From NCBI GenBank assembly GCA_023228825.1, contig JALOAL010000003.1, forward strand, positions 200,302 to 264,301: a stretch of 64,000 nt of DNA. The letters are read 5' to 3'. Positions 16,285-25,503 of this stretch are shown here, piece after piece. Numbering within the stretch: the first letter of the stretch is position 1; every line of letters begins with the position of its first letter. The position numbers were made by a program, and so were the translations under genes. Below the pieces are notes generated by a model. That model saw only the letters and a program-made list of their open reading frames with translations. It had not been told where the DNA came from and made no database searches. This DNA is from Dehalococcoidia bacterium. GTDB taxonomy: Bacteria; Chloroflexota; Dehalococcoidia; UBA2979.

Positions 16285-18789
16285 CTAGACGATGATCGGC
16301 GGCTCCGGCGGTGGGCTGGGCGGGATGCCCGGCGGCGTGGGGTACGGCCCGCGCTGCGGCATGGGCACGTGGCCCTCCGTGGAAGGCGAGAACGCGCCGC
16401 GCTGGAGTTGCGAGGCCCACCCGGCCAGGCGGTCCTCCACCAGGCGGTAGACCGTGCCCTCCGGGTAGCGCCCTTCAGCGTCACGCTCCCGGCCCGCCGG
16501 CACGCCAGTGAGCACCTCGATGCCCTCCTCGATGGTGTCGACGGCCCAGATGTGGAACTTGCCCTCCGCCACCGCCTCCGCAACGCGCTGGGAGAGGACC
16601 ACGTTCTCGATGTTCGTGCGCGGAATCATCACCCCCTGGTCGCCCGTCAGGCCGCGCAGGCGACAGACCTCGAAGAAGCCCTCGATCTTCGCGGTCGCCC
16701 CGCCGATGGGCTGGACGCGCCCCATCTGGTCCACGGAACCGGTCACCGCGATGCGCTGGTCCACGGGGATGTCCGCCAGCGATGAGAGCAGCGCGTACAA
16801 CTCCGTGGAAGAGGCGGAGTCGCCGTCAATATCGCCGTACAACTGCTCGAACGTGAGGCTGGCGTGGAAGAGCGAGGCCTTGTCCTGGCCGAAGGTGTGG
16901 GCCAGGAATCCGCGCAGGATCAGGAAGCCCTTGTTGTGGATGCGCCCCGCCATCTCGCTTTCGCGCTCCACCATGACGATGCTGCCTCGGCCGGGCGAGG
17001 TCACGCAGGTCACGCGCGAGGGCCGTCCGAAGGCGATGTCGCCCAGGTCGTAGACGGAGAGCGCGTTGATCTGGCCCACGCGCTCGCCGGCCGTCTCCAC
17101 GTGGATCGTGCCGTCGTCCATGGCCTCCAGCAGGCGCTCGGCCACCAGCGACGAGCGGTAGACGCGCTCGTCCAGGGCGCGGAGCACGTGGCGCTCGTGG
17201 ACCATGTCCTGGGCGTCCTGTCGTGCCCAGTAGTCCGCCTGGCGTACCGCGTCCACGAAGCCGGCCATGTTCGCCGACAACCGGTGCTGATCCTCCACCA
17301 TGCGGGAGGAGAACTCCACCAGGCGGCAGATGGCGGCGCGGGTGAACGGCAGCAGGCCGCCCCGTTCCACCTCCGCGCGGATCACCGAGGCCAGGCCGTT
17401 GGCGGTCTCCCGCGTGCGCGCGTAGTCCGTCTCAAAGTCCGCCTTCACCTTGAACAACTCCCGGAAGTCCGGGTCATACCGGTAGAGCAGGCTGTAGAGC
17501 ATGGACTCGCCGATGAGGATCACCTTGAGGTGCAGCGGGATCGGGTCGGGTCGCAGGCCCGTGGTGGGCACCAGTTGAAAGTTCTCGGAGAGGTTCTCCA
17601 CCTGCAGCCGGTCAGACAGTAGCGAGCGCTTGAGCGCGTCCAGCGAGGCCGCATTGTTCAGCAAGTCGCGGAGGCGGATCACCAGGTAGCCGCCATTGGC
17701 CCGCGCCAGCGCGCCGGCGCGGATCAGCGTGTGGTCCGTCATGGCCGCGCCAATGGTGCCCTGGTACTCAACGCGGCCCACCAGGTTGTAGTAGGTGGGG
17801 TTGGTCTCAAAGATGACGGGGGCGCCCCCGTCCGGCTGGTTCGCTACGAAGACGTTGACCTCGTAGATACGGGTGGGGTCCGGGCGCGGGATGGGGAGGC
17901 CGGGCACCGCCGGCTGTTCGGCCTGCCGGAACTGGTTGCGATTCTCCGCCAGGTGGTTGCGCGCGGCCTCCAGGAACTTCTGGATCTCCGGGTCGTCCTG
18001 GTGACGCCCCAGCAGGGCCTCGAACAGGTGGCCCACCGCGTATCGAGCCGTCTCGTCGTCCAGTTGCTCGGCGGCGTCCTGCGCTTCCCGCTCGCGGGCG
18101 CGGAGCACGAGCATCGCTTCCTGCAATTCCTTCTCCAGCGTGCGCCGGTTGGCCGCGATCTGCTCGCGTTCCTCCTCACTCAGCGCGTTGAAACGCTCCT
18201 CCGTGGCCGGCTCGCCCTCGATGAGGGGGGCCGAGGCGATCCCCTGGGGGCCGAACTGCAGCGCGAAGTTGAGTTCGGCGGCTCGGGCCTGCAGGGCAGA
18301 GATCTGTTCGCTGCGCTGCTGCTCCAGCCGGTCCACCAGTTGCTGGCGCATGCGCGCGTAGGAGTCTGACTCAAACGCGGACGCCATCTCACGCGCGGCG
18401 GACTCCACCGCCTGGCGCACGGCCGCCGCGAACTGGTGCGCGGTGCCCGCGGGCATGGAGATGGCGGCGGGGTGGTCCGGATCCTCGAAGTCGTGGACGT
18501 AGATCCAGTCCTGCGCGGGCGGGGAGGCGGCGGCACGGCGGCGCAGGAAGGTGTCCACCACCGTGGACTTGCCGAAGCCGTCCGGCCCCGCCGCGTACAG
18601 GTTGTATCCGCGCGAGGCCATCCCCAGGGCAAACTCGATGGCTCGGACGGCGCGCTCCTGGCCGAAGACGGCCTCCAGCAGCGGCACGTCCTCCGTGGTC
18701 TCGAATTCAAGCCAACCGTCCTCGACGGTGGCGGTCACCTGGTCGACGGTGAGCCGCCGCTCGTCCCGAAGTCTGGTGGCCTCAACCAT
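16285..18789 (-). CDS. Lon-like ATP-dependent protease (LonB/AAA_32 type)
   Basis: An 834-residue single-chain ATPase-protease. Walker A GPDGFGKST lies at residues 68-76, a coiled-coil insertion covers about 140-290, and the Lon proteolytic domain is C-terminal with Ser658 in GDSASS and Lys701 in GGATAKIEG, the canonical 43-residue spacing of the Ser-Lys dyad. There is no N-terminal substrate domain as in LonA and no transmembrane segment as in archaeal LonB. The last 35 residues are Pro-rich. It degrades unfolded or specific proteins in the cytosol. ATG at 18789; it diverges from the quinone oxidoreductase across a 209-bp gap. Confidence 0.92.
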   Translation of the reverse strand: MVEATRLRDERRLTVDQVTATVEDGWLEFETTEDVPLLEAVFGQERAVRAIEFALGMASRGYNLYAAGPDGFGKSTVVDTFLRRRAAASPPAQDWIYVHDFEDPDHPAAISMPAGTAHQFAAAVRQAVESAAREMASAFESDSYARMRQQLVDRLEQQRSEQISALQARAAELNFALQFGPQGIASAPLIEGEPATEERFNALSEEEREQIAANRRTLEKELQEAMLVLRAREREAQDAAEQLDDETARYAVGHLFEALLGRHQDDPEIQKFLEAARNHLAENRNQFRQAEQPAVPGLPIPRPDPTRIYEVNVFVANQPDGGAPVIFETNPTYYNLVGRVEYQGTIGAAMTDHTLIRAGALARANGGYLVIRLRDLLNNAASLDALKRSLLSDRLQVENLSENFQLVPTTGLRPDPIPLHLKVILIGESMLYSLLYRYDPDFRELFKVKADFETDYARTRETANGLASVIRAEVERGGLLPFTRAAICRLVEFSSRMVEDQHRLSANMAGFVDAVRQADYWARQDAQDMVHERHVLRALDERVYRSSLVAERLLEAMDDGTIHVETAGERVGQINALSVYDLGDIAFGRPSRVTCVTSPGRGSIVMVERESEMAGRIHNKGFLILRGFLAHTFGQDKASLFHASLTFEQLYGDIDGDSASSTELYALLSSLADIPVDQRIAVTGSVDQMGRVQPIGGATAKIEGFFEVCRLRGLTGDQGVMIPRTNIENVVLSQRVAEAVAEGKFHIWAVDTIEEGIEVLTGVPAGRERDAEGRYPEGTVYRLVEDRLAGWASQLQRGAFSPSTEGHVPMPQRGPYPTPPGIPPSPPPEPPIIV

Positions 18790-18948
18790 CGAACACGCCC
18801 CTTCGGCAGCCTTGCGTGCGGGCCGCGCGGCGTGACGGCACGCCGAGCCCTGGGCCGATGCTAACAGCCAGAATCCGCAGCCTCATCGTTGCCGTGATCG
18901 TCGCTGGCCCTCCGACGCGAGGCCGGTCACCCAGCGGCGGGCCTCCCG

Positions 18949-18954
18949 TATAGT
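18949..18954 (+). promoter_or_regulatory. Possible -10 element of the quinone oxidoreductase gene
   Basis: TATAGT lies 44 bp before the ATG at 18999. There is no convincing -35 hexamer. Confidence 0.32.
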
Positions 18955-18998
18955 CGTGACCGTATCCCCTCGTCACTGTCGGACTGGTCGGAGGACCC

Positions 18999-19988
18999 AT
19001 GCGTGCTGCCGTCATCACCGAGCCCGGAGGCCCCGAGGTCTTCCAGGTCCAGGAGGTCCCGGACCCCACGCCCGGCCCGGACGAGGTGCTGGTGGCGGTG
19101 AAGGCCAGCGCCCTGAACCGCGCCGACCTCATGCAGCGTCGAGGCCGCTACAACGGCCCGCCCGGCACCCGCAACGACATCCCCGGCCTGGAGATGGCCG
19201 GTGTGGTGGAGTCCGTGGGCGAGCGCGTGGTGCAGTGGCGCCCGGGCGACCGCGTGATGGCCCTGCTGGGCGGCATGGGGTACGCCTCGAAGGTGGCGGT
19301 GCACGAGCGCATGCTCATGCCCGTGCCCCCGAACCTGTCGTTCGAGGAGGCCGCCAGCATCCCGGAGACGTTCCTGACGGCGTACGACGCCCTGTTCCTC
19401 CAGTGCGGGCTCTCCATGGGCGAGTCCGTGCTGATCCACGCGGCCGGCTCCGGCGTGGGCACCGCGGGCATCCAGATGGCCGCCGCGCAGGGCTGCCGCA
19501 TCTTCGGTACCGCCGGGTCGCAGGAGAAGTTGGACGGCGCAGTCGAACTGGGCATGGACATCGGCATCAACTACCGGGAGCAGGACTTCGCGGAGGTGGT
19601 GCAGGAGCAGACCGGCGGCGGCGGCGTGGACGTGATCCTGGACGTCATCGGCGCGCCCTACTGGGACCAGAACATCGCCTCGCTGGCCGTGAAGGGCCGC
19701 ATGGTGATCGTGGGCAGCATGGGCGGCGGTACGGTGGAGAAGATGGCCATCGGCGGCCTCATGCAGAAGCGCGCCACCGTGCGCGGCACCTTGCTGCGCG
19801 CCCGTCCGCTGGAGGAGAAGGCCACGCTGGTGCAGTCCTTCGTGCACCAGGTGCTCCCGTTCTTCGCCGACGAGACGGTGCGCCCGGTGGTGGACCGCGT
19901 CTTCCCGCTGGAGCAGACCAGCGAGGCCCACGCACTCATGGAGTCCAACGCCAACTTCGGCAAGATCGTCCTCAAGATCGACGATTAG
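18999..19988 (+). CDS. NAD(P)H quinone oxidoreductase (PIG3-like, zinc-free MDR)
   Basis: A 329-residue medium-chain dehydrogenase/reductase without zinc. ASALNRADLMQRRGRY, the VLIHAAGSGVGTAGIQMA nucleotide-binding turn and GTAGSQEK are PIG3/quinone-reductase hallmarks; the structural zinc Cys cluster of alcohol dehydrogenases is absent. It should reduce quinones or enone-type carbonyls with NADPH. It begins MRAAVITEPGGPE, the usual family start. The serine hydrolase begins 2 bp after its stop, so they are probably cotranscribed. Confidence 0.92.
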   Translation: MRAAVITEPGGPEVFQVQEVPDPTPGPDEVLVAVKASALNRADLMQRRGRYNGPPGTRNDIPGLEMAGVVESVGERVVQWRPGDRVMALLGGMGYASKVAVHERMLMPVPPNLSFEEAASIPETFLTAYDALFLQCGLSMGESVLIHAAGSGVGTAGIQMAAAQGCRIFGTAGSQEKLDGAVELGMDIGINYREQDFAEVVQEQTGGGGVDVILDVIGAPYWDQNIASLAVKGRMVIVGSMGGGTVEKMAIGGLMQKRATVRGTLLRARPLEEKATLVQSFVHQVLPFFADETVRPVVDRVFPLEQTSEAHALMESNANFGKIVLKIDD

Positions 19989-19990
19989 CC

Positions 19991-21088
19991 ATGCCGGGAA
20001 CGAGCGGCGCCGGACTGACCGAGGCGGGGCGCGCGCGCATCGAGTCCGTCGCCCGCGACCACCTTGGACGAGGGTGGCACACCGGGGCGCAGGTGGCGGT
20101 CTACCGCCACGGACGCCTCCAGGTGGACCTTGCGCTGGGCGAAGGCACGGGCAAGCGCATGCTGTGGTTCTCGGCGACCAAGCCGGTGACCGCGGTGGCC
20201 GTCCTCATGCTGGCGGAACGCGGCGCGCTCGACCTCGATGCGCCGATCGCGGAGGTGTGGCCGGAGTTCGGGCACGGCGGCAAAGAACGCTGCACCACAC
20301 GGCACGTCCTCATGCACCAGGGCGGCTTCCCTGTCTTCCCGCCGCACTTCGACTGGGCGCGCATGGACGACTGGGAGGCCGTGGCCACCGCGACGGCGGC
20401 GCTCCCCGCGCAGTGGGAGCCCGGCACGGACACCGGCTACCACCCCGTCACCTACGGCTTCGCACTGGGCGAGGTCATCCGCCGCGTCGACGGCCGCGAG
20501 CCTCGCGACTTTCTGCGCGACGAGATCTTCGAGCCGCTCGGCATGGCGGCGTCCCTCGGCACCCGTGACATCGAGGACGACCTGAACGCCGTCTGCCTCC
20601 CCCTTGCCATGAGCGAGGTCACCATGGCCGACCCGGAGGGCGCCGAGGCGCGCACGAGCGACATCGTGCGCCGCTTCACGCTGTCCTCCACGCTGCGAGG
20701 CCAACTCCCCGCCGCCAACGGCATCGGCACCGCGGAAGCCCTCGCGCGGTTCTACGCGGCGATGGTGAACGGCGGCGAACGGGAGTACGTGCGGCTACTG
20801 TCGCCGGAGATGGTGGCGCTGGCTACCAGCGTGCAGGTGGAGACGGACTTCGACCGAACGAGCAACCTCCCCGCCTCATACGGCCTTGGCTTTGCGGTCG
20901 GCGGCATCTGGCCGCCCTTCGATGTGCCTCGGGTCTTCGGCCACGGCGGCCAGCAGTGCGCGATCTCCTGGGGGGACCCGGACACCGGCATCGCCGCCGC
21001 CTACCTGACGAACGGCCTGCACGACCCATACGTGGTGCAGGTGCGCACGGAGGAGATGTTCCACGCCATCCGCGAGGCGTGCGCGTAG
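19991..21088 (+). CDS. Beta-lactamase-fold serine hydrolase
   Basis: A 365-residue class C beta-lactamase/esterase-like protein. The nucleophile motif SATK (S-x-x-K) appears in FSATKPVTAVAVLMLAERG, a YGF Tyr motif follows in HPVTYGFALGEVI, and HGG near residue 317 replaces the KTG triad, as in EstB-type esterases. There is no signal peptide, so it is more likely a cytosolic esterase or transacylase than an antibiotic-resistance enzyme. The ATG at 19991 lies 2 bp after the quinone oxidoreductase stop. The substrate is unknown. Confidence 0.88.
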   Translation: MPGTSGAGLTEAGRARIESVARDHLGRGWHTGAQVAVYRHGRLQVDLALGEGTGKRMLWFSATKPVTAVAVLMLAERGALDLDAPIAEVWPEFGHGGKERCTTRHVLMHQGGFPVFPPHFDWARMDDWEAVATATAALPAQWEPGTDTGYHPVTYGFALGEVIRRVDGREPRDFLRDEIFEPLGMAASLGTRDIEDDLNAVCLPLAMSEVTMADPEGAEARTSDIVRRFTLSSTLRGQLPAANGIGTAEALARFYAAMVNGGEREYVRLLSPEMVALATSVQVETDFDRTSNLPASYGLGFAVGGIWPPFDVPRVFGHGGQQCAISWGDPDTGIAAAYLTNGLHDPYVVQVRTEEMFHAIREACA

Positions 21089-21111
21089 GCGCCGTCCGAT
21101 GCGCCTCGTCC

Positions 21112-21939
21112 CTACCGGTCCAGCCCCAGCCGGCGCACGAGGGCGAGGCAGTCCTCCGGGCTCCCAGCCACGTAGGGCGGGACGGAGATCTCCTGCGGGC
21201 TGAGGGGAAGCGGGTCGCCGTTCACCATCAGCAGCGTGCCGCCCACGCCCATCAGGATGCCTGCCCCCCCGGCCACGTCCCAGATCGAGCGGGGGCCGGT
21301 GGAGAAGTAGACGTCCGCATCCTGCGTGGCCGCGTGCACGAGTTTCAGCACGGCCGAGCCCAGCGGGTACGCCTGGTAGGGGAGGTGGTACTGGATGCGG
21401 CGCTGCTCGTAGTCCCAGCGGGAGACCACCACGCGCTCCACGTGGCCGTCGTTCGGCAGTTGCGGCAGGTTCACACCGTCGCGGCTGGCCTCGCGGCGGT
21501 CGCCGTGCACCAGGCTGGAGTAGACCTCGCCCTGGACCGGCAGGCCCACCCCGCCCAGCACCAACTCGTCCCCCAGGAAGAGGCCCACCGAGACGCCGAA
21601 CTCCGGCAGCCCTCGCAAGAACTCGCGCGTGCCGTCCAGCGGGTCCACCACCCACGTGGGTTCGTTCGCCAGCAGCGGCTTGTCCGCGTCTGACTCCTCC
21701 GACAGCCAGTGCGCGCCGGGGATGAGCGGCAGCAGGCGCCGGCGCAACACGTCGTCCGAGGCGTAGTCCGCCTCCGTGACCGGCCCCTCGCCGGGCTTGT
21801 GGCCCACGCGCACCGTCCGCTGCCGCAGCACCGCGCGGATCGCCTCGCACGCCTCCTCCACCGCTTCCTCCAGGCCGGCCCGCACCGCGTCGAGGTTGAT
21901 GGCGCGGGAGCCGGCGCCGGAGGACGAACGGTCACTCAC
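21112..21939 (-). CDS. Inositol-monophosphatase family phosphatase
   Basis: A 275-residue Mg-dependent, Li-sensitive-fold phosphatase of the IMPase/CysQ family. WVVDPLDGTREF and the acidic SEESD motif give the metal site, and SIWDVAGGAGILM is the C-terminal signature. Substrates of this family include myo-inositol phosphate, fructose-1,6-bisphosphate and 3'-phosphoadenosine 5'-phosphate; the REF following DPLDGT is often seen in CysQ-type members. The GTG at 21939 is set by the 4-bp GTGA overlap with the upstream SDR stop, so the two are coupled. Confidence 0.85.
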   Translation of the reverse strand: MSDRSSSGAGSRAINLDAVRAGLEEAVEEACEAIRAVLRQRTVRVGHKPGEGPVTEADYASDDVLRRRLLPLIPGAHWLSEESDADKPLLANEPTWVVDPLDGTREFLRGLPEFGVSVGLFLGDELVLGGVGLPVQGEVYSSLVHGDRREASRDGVNLPQLPNDGHVERVVVSRWDYEQRRIQYHLPYQAYPLGSAVLKLVHAATQDADVYFSTGPRSIWDVAGGAGILMGVGGTLLMVNGDPLPLSPQEISVPPYVAGSPEDCLALVRRLGLDR

Positions 21940-22694
21940 AGGCTGGAGCCGCCATCCACGATCACGGTCTGGCCGGTGACGAAGGTGTTGAGTTGGATGA
22001 ACGCCAGGATGGCGTCCGCGCACGTCTCCGGCGTGGCCACGGCCTTCAGCGGGGTGCGTTCGGCGGCGGCTTCCTTGGCTCGGTCGTAGCGTTCGCCCAG
22101 GCCGCCCTGCAGCCAGCGCGTGTCGATGAAGCCAGGGGCGATGCAGTTCACCCGGATCTCCGGACCCAGCACGCGCGCGGTGGACTTCGTCATGTTGATG
22201 ATCGCGGCCTTGGAGGCGGCGTACGGGATCGAGGACCCCACCCCGCGCACCCCGGCGATCGAGGCGACGTTCACGATCGCGCCCTCGCCGGCCCGCTGCA
22301 TGTGCGGCGCCGCGGCTCGAGTGCAGTTGAAGGTGCCCTTCACGTTCACGCCGAAGGTGTCCTCCCAGACCTCGTCCGTCACCAGGTCGAAGCGTTCGTG
22401 GGGGATGAAGTGGGTCATGCCGGCGTTGTTCACCAGGATGTGGAGCGCGCCGTACGTGTCCACGGCGCTCTCCACCAGGGCGCGGCACTCCTCGTCATTG
22501 CGCACGTCCGCCTGAAAGGCGTGCGCCGTGCCGCCGGCGGCGCGAATCGCCTCCACCACCTCGTTGGCGTCGCCCTCGGAGTGGGCGTAGTTCACCACGA
22601 CCTTCGCGCCGAGGCTGGCGAGCAGTTCCGCCGTGGCCCGACCGACGCCCGCGGAGGATCCCGTGACCACCGCGACCTTGCCGTTCACATCCAT
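21936..22694 (-). CDS. SDR family oxidoreductase
   Basis: A 252-residue classical short-chain dehydrogenase: cofactor motif TGSSAGVGRA, NNAG at about residue 91, catalytic Ser in VNVASIAGV and YAASK (Tyr/Lys). VVVNYAHSEG after the second strand suits NADP, but this is not decisive. It is probably a 3-oxoacyl-reductase-like enzyme acting on an unknown substrate. It overlaps the phosphatase gene by 4 bp, and it diverges from glcD across 98 bp. Confidence 0.92.
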   Translation of the reverse strand: MDVNGKVAVVTGSSAGVGRATAELLASLGAKVVVNYAHSEGDANEVVEAIRAAGGTAHAFQADVRNDEECRALVESAVDTYGALHILVNNAGMTHFIPHERFDLVTDEVWEDTFGVNVKGTFNCTRAAAPHMQRAGEGAIVNVASIAGVRGVGSSIPYAASKAAIINMTKSTARVLGPEIRVNCIAPGFIDTRWLQGGLGERYDRAKEAAAERTPLKAVATPETCADAILAFIQLNTFVTGQTVIVDGGSSL

Positions 22695-22764
22695 ACGCTG
22701 CCCCCTCGCCTTCCTCGGTATCGTGCATGCGCCGGCCTCTCCGGGCTGCGCGAGGCCCCGATGC

Positions 22765-22770
22765 TACACT
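22765..22770 (+). promoter_or_regulatory. Possible -10 element of glcDEF
   Basis: TACACT ends 22 bp before the glcD ATG, leaving room for a short leader that contains AGAGGA. There is no clear -35. Confidence 0.3.
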
Positions 22771-22792
22771 CGCGGCCAGAGGACAGGCACCT

Positions 22793-24244
22793 ATGGCGAC
22801 TGGCTCACCGGGCACGCTCGTCCGCGACCTCCAGGGCGCCCTGGGCGCGGCCCATGTCCTGCACCTCCCCGAAGACCTCATCGTCTACGAGTACGACGCC
22901 ACCATCGAGCGTGCGCTGCCGGACGTTGTCGTCTTCCCCGCCACCACGGCGGAGGTGGCGGCGTGCGTCCGCATCGCCCTGGATCACGACGTACCGGTCG
23001 TCCCGCGCGGCTCCGGCACCGGCCTCTCCGGCGGCGCCGTCCCCGTCCGAGGCGGCGTGCTGGTAGTCCTCACCCGCATGAACCGCATCCTGGAGGTGGA
23101 CGCCACGGACCGCGTGGCCGTGGTGCAGCCGGGCGTCATCAACCTCGCCCTGCAAGAGGCGGCGGCGCCGCTGGGCCTCACGTACGCCCCGGATCCGTCC
23201 TCGCAGCGTGTCTGCACCATCGGCGGCAACATCGCGAACAACTCCGGCGGGCCGCACACGCTCGCGCACGGGTCCACCGTGAACCACGTGCTGGCGCTGG
23301 AAGTGGTCCTCCCGGACGCGCGCGTCGTGCGGCTGGGCTCACGTGTGCCAGACGCCCCCGGCGTGGACCTGCGCGGGCTGCTCGTGGGCTCCGAGGGCAC
23401 GCTGGGCATCGTCACGGAGGCCACGCTGCGCCTGGTGCGCCAGCAGCCGGCAGTGCGCACGCTCCTCGCGATCTTCGAGAGCGTGGAGGACGCCAGCAAC
23501 GCCGTCTCGGAGACCATCCGCCGCGGGGTGATCCCGGTGGCCATGGAGATGCTGGACCAGGAGATCATCCGCATCGTGGAACCGCGCATCCGCGCCGGCT
23601 ACCCGATGGACGCCGGCGCCGCCCTCCTGATCGAGGTCGAAGGTGTGGCGGAGGGGGTGGCCCTGGACGCGGCGGTGGTGGAGGCGGCCTGTCACGCCGC
23701 CGGCGCCCGCGAGGTGCGCTCCGCGGAAGAGGCGTCCGAGCGCGAACGCCTCTGGGAGGGCCGCAAGGCCGCCATCGGCGCCATCGGTGCGGCGGCGCCG
23801 GCGTTCTACCTGCTGGACGGCGTGGTGCCTCGGACGAAGTTGCCGGAGGTGATGGCGCAGGTGATGGAACTCTCGCGCGCGGCCGGCTTCCGCTGCGCCA
23901 ACGTCTTCCACGCCGGCGACGGCAACCTGCACCCCAACATCATGTTCGACCCCGCAGAACCGAGGGCGACCGAGCGCGTGCTGGAACTGGGCGAGGCGAT
24001 CATGCGCGTCTGCGTGGACGCCGGCGGCGCCATCACCGGCGAGCACGGCGTGGGCCTGGAGAAGCGCTCCTACATGGAGTGGGTCTTCACCCCGGCCGAC
24101 CTGGCCGCGCAGCACGCCGTGCGGGACGCCTTCGGCAGCACGGACCGCTTCAACCCCTGCAAGGTGCTCCCGGGCGGCCACGGCTGCGCCTCCGGCCACA
24201 TGAAGGAGATCTCCCCCCACCTGGTCGAGGGAGCGTACGTGTGA
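22793..24244 (+). CDS. glcD: Glycolate oxidase FAD subunit GlcD
   Basis: A 483-residue FAD-linked oxidase of the vanillyl-alcohol oxidase fold. The FAD pyrophosphate loop PRGSGTGLSGGA (near residue 75), the CTIGGNIANNSGG turn and the C-terminal HAGDGNLHPNIMFD and ITGEHGVGLEKR motifs match GlcD and D-lactate dehydrogenases. With GlcE and GlcF it oxidises glycolate to glyoxylate and passes electrons to quinone. ATG 22793 is supported by AGAGGA 9 bp upstream; the reading frame is open 22 codons further. It overlaps glcE by 4 bp. Confidence 0.93.
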   Translation: MATGSPGTLVRDLQGALGAAHVLHLPEDLIVYEYDATIERALPDVVVFPATTAEVAACVRIALDHDVPVVPRGSGTGLSGGAVPVRGGVLVVLTRMNRILEVDATDRVAVVQPGVINLALQEAAAPLGLTYAPDPSSQRVCTIGGNIANNSGGPHTLAHGSTVNHVLALEVVLPDARVVRLGSRVPDAPGVDLRGLLVGSEGTLGIVTEATLRLVRQQPAVRTLLAIFESVEDASNAVSETIRRGVIPVAMEMLDQEIIRIVEPRIRAGYPMDAGAALLIEVEGVAEGVALDAAVVEAACHAAGAREVRSAEEASERERLWEGRKAAIGAIGAAAPAFYLLDGVVPRTKLPEVMAQVMELSRAAGFRCANVFHAGDGNLHPNIMFDPAEPRATERVLELGEAIMRVCVDAGGAITGEHGVGLEKRSYMEWVFTPADLAAQHAVRDAFGSTDRFNPCKVLPGGHGCASGHMKEISPHLVEGAYV

Positions 24245-25503
24245 CCGCCGGCCCAGACCGCCCGGATGCCACCGCGGGGCTCGCCGCGCTGCGTCGCACC
24301 CTCCCGGCGGACACCGAGCGCGCCGCCCACGCCTACGCCATCGAGGACCTGGAGCCGCGCATCGCGTTCGCGCCGGACGACCGCGCCGAGGTGGCCGTGT
24401 TGCTGCGCACCGCAGCGGAGCACGCGCTGACGGTGGTGCCGCAGGCTTCCCGCACCGCCCTCGCACTGGGGGCGCCGCTGGAGGCGTACGACGTGGCGCT
24501 GGACCTGCGCGGCCTCCATCGCACCATGGAGTATGTCCCGGACGACCTGACCGTGACGGTGGAGGCGGGCAAGCCGCTGCGCGACCTGCAACAAGAACTG
24601 GCGGAGCACGGTCAGTACCTCTCTGTGGACCCGCCCCCGGACGACCAGGTGAGCGTGGGCGGCCTGCTGGCCACCGCGCGCGGCGGCGCCTGGCGCGGCC
24701 ACCTGCCCTCCGCCCGCGACCTTGTCCTGGGTATCGAGGTGGCGCAGCCGTCCGGCGCACTGGTGAAGTCGGGCGGGCGCGTGGTGAAGAACGTGACGGG
24801 GTACGACTTGCATCGCCTCCACACCGGGGCGCTGGGCGCCTTCGGGGTGATCCTGGACGCCACGTTCAAGGTGGCCCCCCTCCCGGTCGCCACCCGCACG
24901 CTGGCCGCCGCTGCCACCTCGATCTCCGAGGCCGCCTCGGTCGCCCGTCGCGCCTGGGACGCGAGCCTGAGCACGCGCGCCATCACCATCCTGGCGCCGG
25001 AGCCCGCCGGCCACGTCGGCCTGCCCTCCGCCCCCACCGTCCTTGTGGAACTCGCCGGCTCCGAGGCGGCCGTGGACCGCTCCACGCGCGACCTGGCCGC
25101 CTTCGCCTCGTGGTCGGACGGGCCCGCGCAGGGCTGGGCCTACCTGCGCCGCCTGCACGGCGACCAGGCGGGCACCGTCCTGCGCATCGGCGCGCCGCCG
25201 TCCTCGATCGCCACGATGCTGGAGGCCGCGCGTGCGGCCGGCGCGCTGGCGTGGGGGCACCTGGCGGCCGGGTGCGTGATCGCGTACGCGGACGGCATGG
25301 AGGCGCACGCCATCACGGCGCTCCGGCAGGCGGCGGAACGCGCCCGCGGCTACCTCCAGGTGGAGGCGGCGCCAGTACCCATCCGGCGGCAGGTGGCGCC
25401 GGGCGGACCGGGAGACCCCGCGCTGGTGGCGGCGCTCCGCGACCAGTTCGACCCATCCCGCATCCTGAACCGGGGGCGCTGGCCCGAGGAAGGTCGCCCA
25501 TGA
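24241..25503 (+). CDS. glcE: Glycolate oxidase FAD subunit GlcE
   Basis: A 420-residue FAD-binding subunit resembling GlcD but shorter and without the C-terminal His-rich motif. SVGGLLATARGGAWRG and SGGRVVKNVTGYDLHRLHTG are GlcE-type landmarks of the FAD-binding half. The GTG at 24241 is set by the GTGA overlap with glcD, and the stop overlaps the glcF ATG by 4 bp, so the three subunits are tightly coupled. The GTG start gives MTAGPDRPD. Its role in the complex is not fully known in any organism. Confidence 0.88.
   Translation: MTAGPDRPDATAGLAALRRTLPADTERAAHAYAIEDLEPRIAFAPDDRAEVAVLLRTAAEHALTVVPQASRTALALGAPLEAYDVALDLRGLHRTMEYVPDDLTVTVEAGKPLRDLQQELAEHGQYLSVDPPPDDQVSVGGLLATARGGAWRGHLPSARDLVLGIEVAQPSGALVKSGGRVVKNVTGYDLHRLHTGALGAFGVILDATFKVAPLPVATRTLAAAATSISEAASVARRAWDASLSTRAITILAPEPAGHVGLPSAPTVLVELAGSEAAVDRSTRDLAAFASWSDGPAQGWAYLRRLHGDQAGTVLRIGAPPSSIATMLEAARAAGALAWGHLAAGCVIAYADGMEAHAITALRQAAERARGYLQVEAAPVPIRRQVAPGGPGDPALVAALRDQFDPSRILNRGRWPEEGRP

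Noticed and set aside
18956..19990. N-terminal extension of the serine hydrolase frame through the quinone oxidoreductase
   Set aside because: The extension is out of frame with PIG3 motifs; real start is the ATG at 19991 after the upstream stop.
19991..21088. Antibiotic-resistance beta-lactamase
   Set aside because: No signal peptide and HGG instead of KTG; more like a cytosolic esterase.
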